Assembly: GCA_045616125.1 (NCBI GenBank)
Contig: JAZLGC010000002.1
Span: 1-56,893 of the forward strand
DNA length: 56,893 bases
DNA from: Treponema_I sp045616125
GTDB taxonomy: Bacteria; Spirochaetota; Spirochaetia; Treponematales; Treponemataceae
Direction of reading: 5' to 3'
Shown here: one piece after another, positions 7,955 through 16,567 of the stretch
Layout: every line of letters begins with the position of its first letter
Position numbering within the stretch: position 1 is the stretch's first letter
Position numbers and translations under genes: made by a program
Notes under the pieces: generated by a model
Databases searched by the model: none
Told to the model about the DNA's origin: nothing
What the model saw: the letters and a program-made list of their open reading frames with translations, nothing else

Positions 7955-9625
7955 TTATACACTCATGTCCCATTTTTCTTCCCGGGCATTTTCATGACGT
8001 GGTTCTGCTGGAATCAGAAACCGGTTCATGCAGCCCCGCACTTCGTTATTGCTTATGGTAAACAGATTCTCTTCTTCGTACATCAGTTCCAGCATTCGTC
8101 TGATACTCCACAGCCCTACCCGCTGACCATCTTTTGGCGTGTCATGACCAGCAAATTCCAGAAGTACATTTTCCGGATATCCTTCACCATCATCTTCAAT
8201 TTCAATAAGCAGCTTCTTTTCGCCATTACAGTCAACAGCCTTTGCCCGTATCAGTATGGTCAGAACCCCTTCTGGTGCCAGCGCGTATTTATACTCGTTT
8301 TCAATAATTGTGTGAATCAGCATCTGGGGAATTTTCCACAGTTCTACATCCGGATCCATATCAATAAAGTGAAAAACGCAGTCCGGATACTTCAGGTTCT
8401 GCATTTCAAAATAGTTTTCCACATGAGTAATTTCATCAGTAAGAGTAACCGTATGAAGCCCGCTTCTGAACATATAGCGGATATTCTTACTGAGAGCTGC
8501 AATATACGTAACAATCAGATTGTTTTTTCCCTGCTGGCTTAAACTCGAAATGGTGGTCAGGGCATTAAGAAAAAAATGGGGCTTTATCTGAAGACGCACG
8601 GCTTTCAATTCACTTTCCTGCAGCTGCAGCTGTTTTTCATATCCGGCTATTTTTAACCCTACAATCTGATTCATCAGGCTGTTAAACGCGTCCTTTAACA
8701 GTGAAAATTCACGGCTTGAGTAGTTCTGTGTTATGCGGAGTTCCACATCACCCTGAACAATACGCTTCATACTGGTCTGCATATCAGACATAGGTTCCAG
8801 AACATCACTTTTCAGCTGACGGCCGAACCTGAAACTAAAGAACAGACTTACCAGCATCAGTGCCAGAAGCCAGATTACATGGCTGCGGATCTGATGAATG
8901 AGACCGGCCATCTGGGGGCAGGCCACCAGTTGAAATCGTCCGCCATCAAGAGCATAGGACTGTCTGGAAAGGTTTCCCTTTGTCGGCAGGCTCCCCCACA
9001 CCAAAGTGTTTTTTTCATTCAGCAACCCCATATCAATATCTTCAAAATCACCGGCGCTGTGTCCTCTTCCCATAAAACGGTCCAGTTCCATGAAAATAGC
9101 CGTTGCATATCCGTTCCAGGTATGCACCCGATACAGCCATTCAGAGCCATTAAAGGAAGTTGTATACCAGCGGGACGGAGTGTTGCCAGCACGTGAGAGA
9201 TTCATGGTAAAGGACCTGAGTGATTCACGCTGGGCAAGTGTCAGGGTAACATTACTCTGGTCAAGACAGGTGCCGTACCGGCTCTCGGCAACAACAACCA
9301 TATCCACATCTGTATTGAAAAGCAGGGAATCATCAATGAATTTCTTCAGTTTCAGCGCTGCGTACACCCGCTGGGTTTCATCTTCCAGTTGCAGCATATC
9401 GTAGTCTGCATTGTTGAACATGATACGCTGCAACAGCTGGGTAGCTCCGGTCAACTTCTGGTCCAGTTCGCTGCCATACAGCTGCAGAAGGTTTGATGTT
9501 CCGGCGTTCATCTTTTCGCTGGCGGTGGACCAGGCGGACACAACAAAAAGGATAACCATGGACAGAAGAATGCCATGGAGAATCCCTAAGAATATTCGGG
9601 TTCGGGTAACAAAAGATCTGATCAT
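7955..9625 (-). CDS. YesM-type sensor histidine kinase
   Basis: A 556-aa membrane kinase: a transmembrane segment at about 12-32, an extracytoplasmic sensor region to about residue 250, a second membrane segment, a HAMP-like linker, then the His-kinase domain with KPHFFLNALTTISSLSQ (His acceptor) and a C-terminal ATPase domain (N-box NEYKYAL, G-box DDGEGYP). This architecture is the YesM/LytS type, which pairs with AraC-type regulators. Its start ATG overlaps the stop codon of the PAS hybrid kinase as ATGA, so the two are translationally coupled. The ligand is unknown; sugars or a binding-protein complex are usual for the family. Confidence 0.92.
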   Translation of the reverse strand: MIRSFVTRTRIFLGILHGILLSMVILFVVSAWSTASEKMNAGTSNLLQLYGSELDQKLTGATQLLQRIMFNNADYDMLQLEDETQRVYAALKLKKFIDDSLLFNTDVDMVVVAESRYGTCLDQSNVTLTLAQRESLRSFTMNLSRAGNTPSRWYTTSFNGSEWLYRVHTWNGYATAIFMELDRFMGRGHSAGDFEDIDMGLLNEKNTLVWGSLPTKGNLSRQSYALDGGRFQLVACPQMAGLIHQIRSHVIWLLALMLVSLFFSFRFGRQLKSDVLEPMSDMQTSMKRIVQGDVELRITQNYSSREFSLLKDAFNSLMNQIVGLKIAGYEKQLQLQESELKAVRLQIKPHFFLNALTTISSLSQQGKNNLIVTYIAALSKNIRYMFRSGLHTVTLTDEITHVENYFEMQNLKYPDCVFHFIDMDPDVELWKIPQMLIHTIIENEYKYALAPEGVLTILIRAKAVDCNGEKKLLIEIEDDGEGYPENVLLEFAGHDTPKDGQRVGLWSIRRMLELMYEEENLFTISNNEVRGCMNRFLIPAEPRHENAREEKWDMSV

Positions 9626-11604
9626 CTGCTTTTTAATGTTTTCGCTATGGTTTCAAATACTGTATCAATTTGAATAGGTTTTGCAATATGAGCATTCATA
9701 CCGGCATCAGCAGCCTTCTGACGGTCCTCAGCAAAGGCATTGGCTGTCATAGCAATAATTGGTACTGCTGCCTTCTCCGGATTATCAAGAGAGCGGATTC
9801 TGCGTGAAGCTTCATATCCGTCCATCACCGGCATCTGAATATCCATAAGTACCACATCATAACATTCGGAACAAGCTATTACCTTATCAACGGCTTCACT
9901 GCCGTTTTCTGCAATATCAACAGCAGCACCGGCTTCTTCCAGTATAACAGTTGCAATTTCACGATTCAGAAGATTATCTTCAACAAGCAGCACCCGTATA
10001 TCACGGATATTCTGAACATGCTGATGTTCCTGATTTTCAAAAGTTTCGGAGCGGCCATATTTTAAACTCAGAACAATGGTGGTGCAGGTACCTTTACCCT
10101 TTTCACTTTCTACCGTTATCTGCCCTTTCATCAGATCAATGATGTTCTTGACAATAGACATGCCAAGGCCAGTTCCCTGAATACCGCTGACCGTAGAAGT
10201 TTCTTCACGTTCAAAGGGTTCAAAAATACGGCTTACAAACTCCGGACTCATGCCGATACCCGTATCCCAAATCTTGAACTGATAATTACCATAGCCGGGT
10301 TTTGTATCTGGCAGCTGTTCTACAGAAAGACCGATGGTGCCGCCTTCCGGGGTGAATTTGACCGAGTTTCCGATGATATTTATCAGAACCTGATTAAGCC
10401 GCAGCTTGTCACACCAAACCTTACTGTTATTAACCGATATGGTATTGATATCAAGGTTCAACTGCTTATTCATAGCATTACTCTGAACCATATTCCGTAT
10501 ACCATGAATCAGGTCAAGAATATCGTTTTCTGTTTCTGTAATAACTACCTTGCCGGATTCAATGCGGCTCATATCAAGAACGTCGTTGATAAGGTTCAGC
10601 AGATGTTGACTTGAAACAGAAATTTTGTTCAGGTAATCAAGAACCCGATGACTGTCTTCTAAATGATTTCTGGCCAGATCCGTGTATCCGATGATGGCAT
10701 TCATGGGAGTACGGATATCGTGGCTCATGTTGTTCAGAAAAACGGTTTTTGCCCGGTTTGCGTGTTCTGCCGCATCAAGCCTGGCATGCATTTCTACCTG
10801 CTGGGTTATGTCAATGATACTGCGCTGTATAATAGGTTCATCTACGCCATTACTGATCATACGGACACGACCAAAACAGACGGCATTGGTACCGTCCCGC
10901 CGGGTAATGCGATATTCATAGTCAAAAGAATCGTCGTCAGTCTTAAGTTGTGCCACCAGTTTCTTCAGGTACACAGCATCATCAGGATGAACACTGGCAA
11001 CAACACCATCAAAGCCATCTGCCTGCATTTCTGAAATACTGGCATACCCGAATATTTCAAGAGCAATATCGTTGGCAAAAACCAGACGGAGTGAATCACG
11101 AGTGTACTGGATAATGCCGCAGTTGACGGCAGAAAGATATCTTTTCAGTTCTTCCTGGTTTTCACGGTGCACCTGCCGTTCATCCATAATAGACTGCATA
11201 TCCTGAATGGTCATATAGGCAGCAATAACGTTTCCGGCCGCATCTATTGACGGAGTCATGGTACACCGCAGCTGATGATACCGGTCATCAATCATGGTCA
11301 TTGTTTCTGTTGAAACACTGTCCGTAAGGTTCCTGATATATTCCTGCGAAATCTGGAATATTACGGAATCACGAAAGTCCGGATGAGTTTCTGAGTAAAT
11401 CTTGCTGCGGATTTGTGCAAACGAAAATGAACAGTGAGCAAGCGATGGATTAATACGGTCATGCATGATGTAGACAATTTCACGTTCGGCATCCAGTTCC
11501 CAGACTGCATCGGTGCAGTGCGCCATACTGGTAAAGAGAGCATGATTATATTTTTCAAGACGTGCGTTCCGTTCTGGTTCAGTCAGCCCATAATTTTCCA
11601 TCAT
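9622..11604 (-). CDS. Cytoplasmic PAS hybrid sensor kinase with receiver domain
   Basis: A 660-aa soluble protein without membrane segments. In order it has one or two PAS-like domains (about residues 20-270), a HisKA phospho-acceptor domain with FLNNMSHDIRTPMNAIIGY, a HATPase domain (GTGLGMSIVKNI), and a C-terminal receiver (VLLVEDNLLNREIA; Asp in VVLMDIQMPVMDG). There is no output domain, so it probably feeds a phosphorelay. Being first in an operon with a YesM/YesN pair, and coupled to the YesM gene by an ATGA overlap, it may tune that pair. The -10-like TACAAT 7 bases before the second ATG (11601) suggests that codon is the true, leaderless start. Confidence 0.9.
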   Translation of the reverse strand: MMENYGLTEPERNARLEKYNHALFTSMAHCTDAVWELDAEREIVYIMHDRINPSLAHCSFSFAQIRSKIYSETHPDFRDSVIFQISQEYIRNLTDSVSTETMTMIDDRYHQLRCTMTPSIDAAGNVIAAYMTIQDMQSIMDERQVHRENQEELKRYLSAVNCGIIQYTRDSLRLVFANDIALEIFGYASISEMQADGFDGVVASVHPDDAVYLKKLVAQLKTDDDSFDYEYRITRRDGTNAVCFGRVRMISNGVDEPIIQRSIIDITQQVEMHARLDAAEHANRAKTVFLNNMSHDIRTPMNAIIGYTDLARNHLEDSHRVLDYLNKISVSSQHLLNLINDVLDMSRIESGKVVITETENDILDLIHGIRNMVQSNAMNKQLNLDINTISVNNSKVWCDKLRLNQVLINIIGNSVKFTPEGGTIGLSVEQLPDTKPGYGNYQFKIWDTGIGMSPEFVSRIFEPFEREETSTVSGIQGTGLGMSIVKNIIDLMKGQITVESEKGKGTCTTIVLSLKYGRSETFENQEHQHVQNIRDIRVLLVEDNLLNREIATVILEEAGAAVDIAENGSEAVDKVIACSECYDVVLMDIQMPVMDGYEASRRIRSLDNPEKAAVPIIAMTANAFAEDRQKAADAGMNAHIAKPIQIDTVFETIAKTLKSR

Positions 11605-11608
11605 GCAA

Positions 11609-11614
11609 ATTGTA
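11609..11614 (-). promoter_or_regulatory. -10 element, candidate leaderless promoter of the signalling operon
   Basis: TACAAT on the minus strand lies 7 bases before the ATG at 11601 (second Met of the kinase). No Shine-Dalgarno and only a weak -35. Confidence 0.4.
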
Positions 11615-11676
11615 TCACCGCATTTGTTTTTTCATCTATGAAAATCCACAGACAAACAGGATGATTCTACACGCAA

Positions 11677-11707
11677 TTTACATGGCAACCGGTTTCCATG
11701 TTATACT
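11677..11707 (+). promoter_or_regulatory. Promoter of the GH16-GH10 unit
   Basis: TTTACA at 11677-11682 and TATACT at 11702-11707 (spacer 19, slightly long). This leaves a leader of about 25-30 bases that contains the Shine-Dalgarno AAAGGAAG before the ATG at 11740. It contrasts with the leaderless genes nearby. Confidence 0.45.
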
Positions 11708-11739
11708 GTCTGAGGTTTTTCAAAACCAAAGGAAGAAAA

Positions 11740-12600
11740 ATGAAACGGATACACACACTGATTGCACCCCTGTTCCTGGTACTACTTACCGTTGGATTCA
11801 CCGGTTGTCAAAAGAAAGAGGCAGAGAACGTGAAAGCCCCTATAGAAGATTTTGATGATTCAGCTAAATCAGCCGTTCCTGCAGGAATGTCGCTGGTTTG
11901 GGGTGATGAATTTGACTATGAAGGATCTCCTGACCCGGATAAATGGGGTTACCGTATGGGTAATATCAACGGCTGGGGCAACGGAGAAGTTCAGAAATAC
12001 ACCGATAAACCTGAAAACGTATATGTTAAAGATGGTGTTCTTACTATTACCGCAATCCGTCCCGAAAACAGCAACAGCTGGACCAGTGCGGCAGTTAAAA
12101 CCCAGAAAAAGGCATTCTGGGATCACGGATATGTGGAAGTACGGGCAAAACTGCCGGAAGGTGTTGGAACCTGGCCTGCCATCTGGATGCTTCCTAATGG
12201 AGAAAAATACGGAACGTGGCCCCGCAGCGGCGAAATTGACATTATGGAAATGGTAGGCTTTGACCTGAACACTGTTGTAACTACCCTGCATACCAATGCC
12301 TTTAACCACAAAATCGGCACACAGAAAACCCGTTCTGCTACCATTAAAGACACCGTGAATCATTACCACACCTACGCCGTAGACTGGAACACAGATCATA
12401 TGACCTGGTACGTTGATGGTGAAGAATTCTACAGCGTCCAGAATGAATGGGGAGACAGCCACAATGAATGGCCTTTTGATATTCCGTTCTATCTGATTAT
12501 GAATATCGCCATTGACGGCTCATGGGGTGGTCAGCAGGGGGTTGATCCGAACCTGCGTCAGGCACGGATGATTGTTGATTACGTACGCGTATACCAATAA
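11740..12600 (+). CDS. GH16 endo-beta-glucanase lipoprotein (lichenase/laminarinase type)
   Basis: A 286-aa enzyme predicted to hydrolyse beta-1,3 or mixed beta-1,3-1,4-glucans at the cell surface. The signal peptide ends in a lipobox VGFTGC (Cys23). The catalytic motif SGEIDIMEMVG supplies nucleophile Glu165 and acid/base Glu170, and the fold's aromatic residues are present (WPAIWMLP, YHTYAVDW). The chosen ATG at 11740 has AAAGGAAG upstream; the longer reading from 11698 lies inside the promoter. It is followed after 10 bases by the GH10 gene, forming a two-gene hydrolase operon divergent from the signalling operon, which could regulate it. Confidence 0.93.
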   Translation: MKRIHTLIAPLFLVLLTVGFTGCQKKEAENVKAPIEDFDDSAKSAVPAGMSLVWGDEFDYEGSPDPDKWGYRMGNINGWGNGEVQKYTDKPENVYVKDGVLTITAIRPENSNSWTSAAVKTQKKAFWDHGYVEVRAKLPEGVGTWPAIWMLPNGEKYGTWPRSGEIDIMEMVGFDLNTVVTTLHTNAFNHKIGTQKTRSATIKDTVNHYHTYAVDWNTDHMTWYVDGEEFYSVQNEWGDSHNEWPFDIPFYLIMNIAIDGSWGGQQGVDPNLRQARMIVDYVRVYQ

Positions 12601-12610
12601 GGAGAAGAAA

Positions 12611-13633
12611 ATGAAAAGACATGTTTACCGGACGCTTTTGTCTGCCGGTACCTTACTGATTCTCAGCAGCGTTCTGCTGCTTACCGGCTGTGCACAGAAC
12701 ACAGCAAAAAAGGCCGCTAAAGCCGGCATTAACTTTGGAGCCGCCGTAACACCGGGAGACATACTGGATCCGGCAAAAGCAAAGGTACTGTCAGAAAACT
12801 TCAATACCTTGGTTGCCGAGAACAACATGAAGTGGGAACACATCCAGTACAAGAAAGGAAAATTCAACTTTTCCGACATGGACCTGCTGGTAAACTTTGC
12901 GGTAGAAAACGGCATGAAAGTACGCGGCCACACCTTTGTATGGCATAACCAGAATGCCAGCTATGTTTCATCAATCAAAAACGATGATGAACTGCGTGCC
13001 CACCTGAAAGACCACATTACCACCATCATGGAACGGTATAAGGGTAAGATTTTTGAATACGATGTATGTAACGAAATCTTTGAAGAAGACGGCAGTTTCA
13101 GAAAGTCATTCTGGTACAAACGGTTCGGCGAAGAAATCTACGAATATGCCTTTACCGTTGCCCATGAGGCAGATCCGGATGCTATTCTGATTCTCAATGA
13201 CTACAACAATGAAAATGCCGGCAGTGCAAAATCTGATGCCCAGTACCGGTTCATCAAACAGATGGTAGAAAAAGGCGTTCCTATTAACGGCGTAGGGCTT
13301 CAGCTGCACCTGCAGGAAAACCTTCCGTTCAACAAGGAAGCCATCAGAAAGAATGTGCAGCGCTACGGGGAACTGGGGCTTTCTGTAAGTTTTACAGAAG
13401 TTGATGTCCGCCTGAAAACTCCTGCTGATGAAGCAGCCGTTGCCCACCAGGCAGAAATCTTCAACGACCTGATGGATATTGTAAAAACTGAGCCCAACTG
13501 CTCTACCTATGTAGTCTGGGGTATCAGCGACGCCACTTCCTGGGTTCCAGGCACCTTTGCAGGCTACGGCGACGCTCTGCTTTTTGACCGGGACTACAAA
13601 GCCAAACCGGTACTGAACACCCTGTTCAAATAA
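12611..13633 (+). CDS. GH10 endo-beta-1,4-xylanase lipoprotein
   Basis: A 340-aa enzyme predicted to cleave xylan chains outside the cell. The signal peptide ends in LLLTGC (lipobox, Cys27). GH10 landmarks are present in order: FNTLVAENNMKWEHIQ, GHTFVWHNQ, acid/base Glu155 in DVCNEIFEED, and the nucleophile Glu in SFTEVDVRL. It forms a single-domain (alpha/beta)8 barrel without a binding module. The ATG at 12611 follows AAGGAG by 6 bases; the upstream extension overlaps GH16. Co-transcription with GH16 gives a paired beta-glucan and xylan attack. Confidence 0.95.
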   Translation: MKRHVYRTLLSAGTLLILSSVLLLTGCAQNTAKKAAKAGINFGAAVTPGDILDPAKAKVLSENFNTLVAENNMKWEHIQYKKGKFNFSDMDLLVNFAVENGMKVRGHTFVWHNQNASYVSSIKNDDELRAHLKDHITTIMERYKGKIFEYDVCNEIFEEDGSFRKSFWYKRFGEEIYEYAFTVAHEADPDAILILNDYNNENAGSAKSDAQYRFIKQMVEKGVPINGVGLQLHLQENLPFNKEAIRKNVQRYGELGLSVSFTEVDVRLKTPADEAAVAHQAEIFNDLMDIVKTEPNCSTYVVWGISDATSWVPGTFAGYGDALLFDRDYKAKPVLNTLFK

Positions 13634-13666
13634 AAAAGGCGATGTCCGTAAAAAGTGTTGCTTATT

Positions 13667-13693
13667 GTCACCCTGAACTTGATTCAGGGTCTC
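13667..13693. repeat. Dispersed palindromic repeat (R3 family), copy 3
   Basis: Arms CCCTGAA and TTCAGGG around loop CTTGA, with GTCA before and TCTC after, as in copies 1 and 2. It lies 33 bases beyond the xylanase stop, between convergent genes. The loop is short and no T-run follows, so it is not an evident terminator. Confidence 0.75.
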
Positions 13694-13773
13694 ATCATAA
13701 GTCCACAAATCTACCGGATTGCCAGTACATGCAGGCGCGAAGGCGGCCTTGTCAGTAGCAAGCAGGGATGGAT

Positions 13774-13872
13774 TTTTCGTGCAGACAAGGCGCCGGAAGG
13801 TTTCCGAACGCAGGCGTACTGTCGTACGTCGTAGTGAGAAAACCGCCCCGGCAACGCCGTATGCACGGAAAA
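13774..13872. repeat. 99-bp long imperfect inverted-repeat element
   Basis: Outer arms TTTTCGTGCA (13774-13783) and TGCACGGAAAA (13862-13872) and inner GC-rich arms around GGCGCCGG and CCGGCAACGCC enclose a centre with GCGTACTGTCGTACGTC. No reading frame is supported. It sits between the convergent xylanase and GH3 genes. The organisation resembles a non-autonomous dispersed element, but only one copy is in the window. Confidence 0.5.
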
Positions 13873-13882
13873 GGCGCCCTGC

Positions 13883-16330
13883 TTAGTCCTGCTTTAAAAT
13901 CATCTCCAAAATACGCTTAGCGCATACCTTCACGTCATCAACAGACAACTTGCCTTCATCAAGAGCTTTCAGCACTTCTTCAGGATATCCGTTGGCCATT
14001 TTGATGTCGTTTCCGGCAACAATTTCACGCCAGTGTTCAGCACGGGTCCACCAGTCGGTAGTTACCATACCTTTAAAGCCCCATTCATCACGGAGGATGC
14101 CGGTGAGCAGGTCTTTGTTTTCTGAAGCCCACTGTCCGTTGATGATGTTGTACGACGACATGATGAGCCATGGATCTGCCTCGCGGACAACCTGTTCAAA
14201 GGCACGCAGGTAAATTTCACGGCCGGCACGTTCAGAAACACGACTGTCGCTGAACTTACGGTTTGTTTCTTTGTTGTTGAAGGCAAAGTGTTTTGGCGTT
14301 GCACCGATATGCTGGCTCTGCACACCTTTTACCATAGCAGTACCCATGGAACCGGCAACAAGCGGGTCTTCAGAGTAGTATTCAAAGTTTCGGCCGCACA
14401 GGGGGCTCCGATGAATGTTCATACCAGGAGCCAGCCAGATACCGATGTTGTTTTCCTTTACTTCAACAGCAGCAGCCGTACCTACTTCTTCTACAACGGC
14501 AGTATTCCAGGTGCTTGCCAGCATGGTGGCACAGGGCCAGGCGGTGGTGTACACTTCCAGCTCCGGCGAAATGCGGAGCCCTGCAGGACCATCAGCTGTC
14601 ATGATGTTGGGAATGCCTTTTGAGCGGATATTACCCATACCAAAAGTATTGGCAACAGTAGTGTTTGGCTGACCACCACAAAGCCATACCAGTTCTTCGG
14701 TACTCAGGCAGTTCATAAACTCATCAAGAGTCATGGTACCATCAGCAACCTTTTCAAACCGTGGACCCTGAGGATTAAACAGTTCGCGGAAAGAAGAACG
14801 TTCTTCCCGGCGGGCTTCAGGAATGATGCCTTCAATGGCGTCCGGGTCATCCATGTAGGCAGGACGGGTAATGACTTCGTATTCGCCGGTGGCAACAGGT
14901 TTGAAACTGCCGTCAGAAAGCATGCGCTTTGTCAGTTTTTTCGGCGCAATTTTTTCAGAAAGCTGTTCCACCACCTGCAGTTCAGAAACGGTGTATACGC
15001 CGGAAGTTTCAACAGCATCGCGAACATTGTTTCCGTAATAGAAGTGATAGTCTCCGGCTTCCAATACCCAGGCAGACTTGCAGACAGCGCCTTCGTCATC
15101 ATAGGCTGCCATGCGGGCGGTTTTCAGAACCAGCGTAAGTTTTTCACATTCACCAGGTTCAAGCAGTTTTGTCTTTGCAAATGCCCCCAGTTCACGGGCT
15201 GGACGAGTCAGTTTTCCTTCCCGTGCGCCATAGTACAGCTGAACAACTTCTTTTCCGGCAACTGTACCGGTATTTGTTACGGAAAAGTCAAAGGCAATCG
15301 AGTCTCCAGATTCTTTCTGGGCAGTCTGCTCAATTTTAAAGGTGGTGTAACTTAATCCATAACCAAAGGGATACACTACTTCTGCTTTTTTACCGGGAAC
15401 CGTTTCAAAATAGCGATAGCCTACAAAAACATCTTCCGTATATTCAACGTACTCGCTGGAATCATGGAACCCTGCAGTTGAAGGATAACTGGACAAATCT
15501 TTGGCAAAAGTATCTGTCAGGTGACCGCTGGGGTTTACTTCCCCGCAGACAATATCGGCGGCTGCCGTTGCACCTTCCATACCACCTTGTCCGATGTACA
15601 GAACTCCCTGAACAGCATCATCAAAGGCAAACCACTTGGTGTCTACCATTCCACCAACATTCAGCAGTACTACAACGTTCTTAAAGTGTGCTTTTGCAGC
15701 CTCTACAAGGGCTGCTTCTGCATTGCTCAGATAGAAGTCGCCCCGTTCAAACAGGTCTTTGCCTTCTTCTTTTTCTTTCTTTTCGCCATCCCAGATTTCG
15801 CTCTGGGCAATTTCATCCTTACTCTGAACAATATTTTCGCTGTCCAGACAGAACCGGTCCCAGCCTTCTCCACTGAAACGGCAGATGCAGACTACGGCCG
15901 TATCGCTGAAAGAGGCAGCGGCAGAAAGTTGCTCTTCTGAAAGAGTTGGTTCCCGGGTCATTCCAGGTTCCTGGCCACGAGCATACTGAGAAGCAATGTT
16001 GTCGGCATAAAACTGATGCAGTCCATCATACAAAGCTACTTTTCCTTCAGCGGCTTTTTCACTGAATGCCTGATACAGATTGCGGACATAGGCAGTACTT
16101 ACGTCGCCTGATCCACCGCCTCCTTTAATATATTCTTCGCTGGCTTTACCCAAAAGAACTACTTTCTGTCCCTTCACCAGAGGCAAAGCCTGCTTTTCGT
16201 TTTTCAAAAGAACGATACCTTCGCTGGCAGCTCTGCGTGACAGTGCAATATGTGCCTCAGAACCAGAAGCCCTGCGACCATCCGGACCCAACGGCTTTAC
16301 CGGCTGGTATTTATGACGTAACCATTTCAT
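13883..16330 (-). CDS. GH3 beta-glucosidase/xylosidase with circularly permuted domains
   Basis: An 815-aa enzyme that would release glucose or xylose from short beta-linked oligosaccharides. Domain order is swapped: the alpha/beta sandwich domain normally C-terminal comes first (ASEGIVLLKNEKQALPL near residue 35, KGGGGSGDV), followed by a fibronectin-III-like domain (about 330-420). The catalytic barrel is last (TADGPAGLR, GRNFEYYSEDP, KHFAFNN). The nucleophile Asp is in MVTTDWW. Such permuted GH3 enzymes are known from rumen bacteria. There is no signal peptide, so it is intracellular, downstream of transport. Its ribosome-binding site GGAG lies at the end of an R1 hairpin repeat. Confidence 0.93.
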   Translation of the reverse strand: MKWLRHKYQPVKPLGPDGRRASGSEAHIALSRRAASEGIVLLKNEKQALPLVKGQKVVLLGKASEEYIKGGGGSGDVSTAYVRNLYQAFSEKAAEGKVALYDGLHQFYADNIASQYARGQEPGMTREPTLSEEQLSAAASFSDTAVVCICRFSGEGWDRFCLDSENIVQSKDEIAQSEIWDGEKKEKEEGKDLFERGDFYLSNAEAALVEAAKAHFKNVVVLLNVGGMVDTKWFAFDDAVQGVLYIGQGGMEGATAAADIVCGEVNPSGHLTDTFAKDLSSYPSTAGFHDSSEYVEYTEDVFVGYRYFETVPGKKAEVVYPFGYGLSYTTFKIEQTAQKESGDSIAFDFSVTNTGTVAGKEVVQLYYGAREGKLTRPARELGAFAKTKLLEPGECEKLTLVLKTARMAAYDDEGAVCKSAWVLEAGDYHFYYGNNVRDAVETSGVYTVSELQVVEQLSEKIAPKKLTKRMLSDGSFKPVATGEYEVITRPAYMDDPDAIEGIIPEARREERSSFRELFNPQGPRFEKVADGTMTLDEFMNCLSTEELVWLCGGQPNTTVANTFGMGNIRSKGIPNIMTADGPAGLRISPELEVYTTAWPCATMLASTWNTAVVEEVGTAAAVEVKENNIGIWLAPGMNIHRSPLCGRNFEYYSEDPLVAGSMGTAMVKGVQSQHIGATPKHFAFNNKETNRKFSDSRVSERAGREIYLRAFEQVVREADPWLIMSSYNIINGQWASENKDLLTGILRDEWGFKGMVTTDWWTRAEHWREIVAGNDIKMANGYPEEVLKALDEGKLSVDDVKVCAKRILEMILKQD

Positions 16331-16337
16331 GATTAAA

Positions 16338-16486
16338 CTCCTTTAAAGCCACCGCGGCAGCGGCAGCACATGGAGGTGCTGTACATGCAGTTGGAAAAGC
16401 AACGCTTTTGCAACTGCCGGTGATAAAAATACACGGATGTATTTTTATCACACCTCCTTTAAAGCCACCGCGGCAGCGGCAGCACA
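16338..16486 (-). repeat. R1 hairpin repeat, copy a (leader of the GH3 gene)
   Basis: Two identical 33-bp GC-rich boxes (16338-16370 and 16454-16486) flank two hairpins. Hairpin A at 16387-16417 has arms GCAGTTG and CAACTGC extended by AAAAGC and GCTTTT. Hairpin B at 16420-16451 is perfect, with arms GTGATAAAAATACA and TGTATTTTTATCAC (mRNA sense) around a TCCG loop. Read on the minus strand, each box ends TTTAAAGGAG, and the gene-proximal one is the Shine-Dalgarno of GH3. Related copies lie before the genes at 18337, 28568 and 52788. Confidence 0.85.
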
Positions 16487-16567
16487 TCCTTATAGAAACA
16501 TTTTTTTCAGTATGGAGCACATCAGATTGAAAAGCAATTCTGTTTTTTTCGGTTTATTCTCTTCTCT

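Noticed and set aside
13631..13882. 200-codon minus-strand frame (13106-13708) with residues DETLNQVQGD
   Set aside because: Those residues are the usual mistranslation of the R3 repeat, and the rest is antisense to the xylanase gene.
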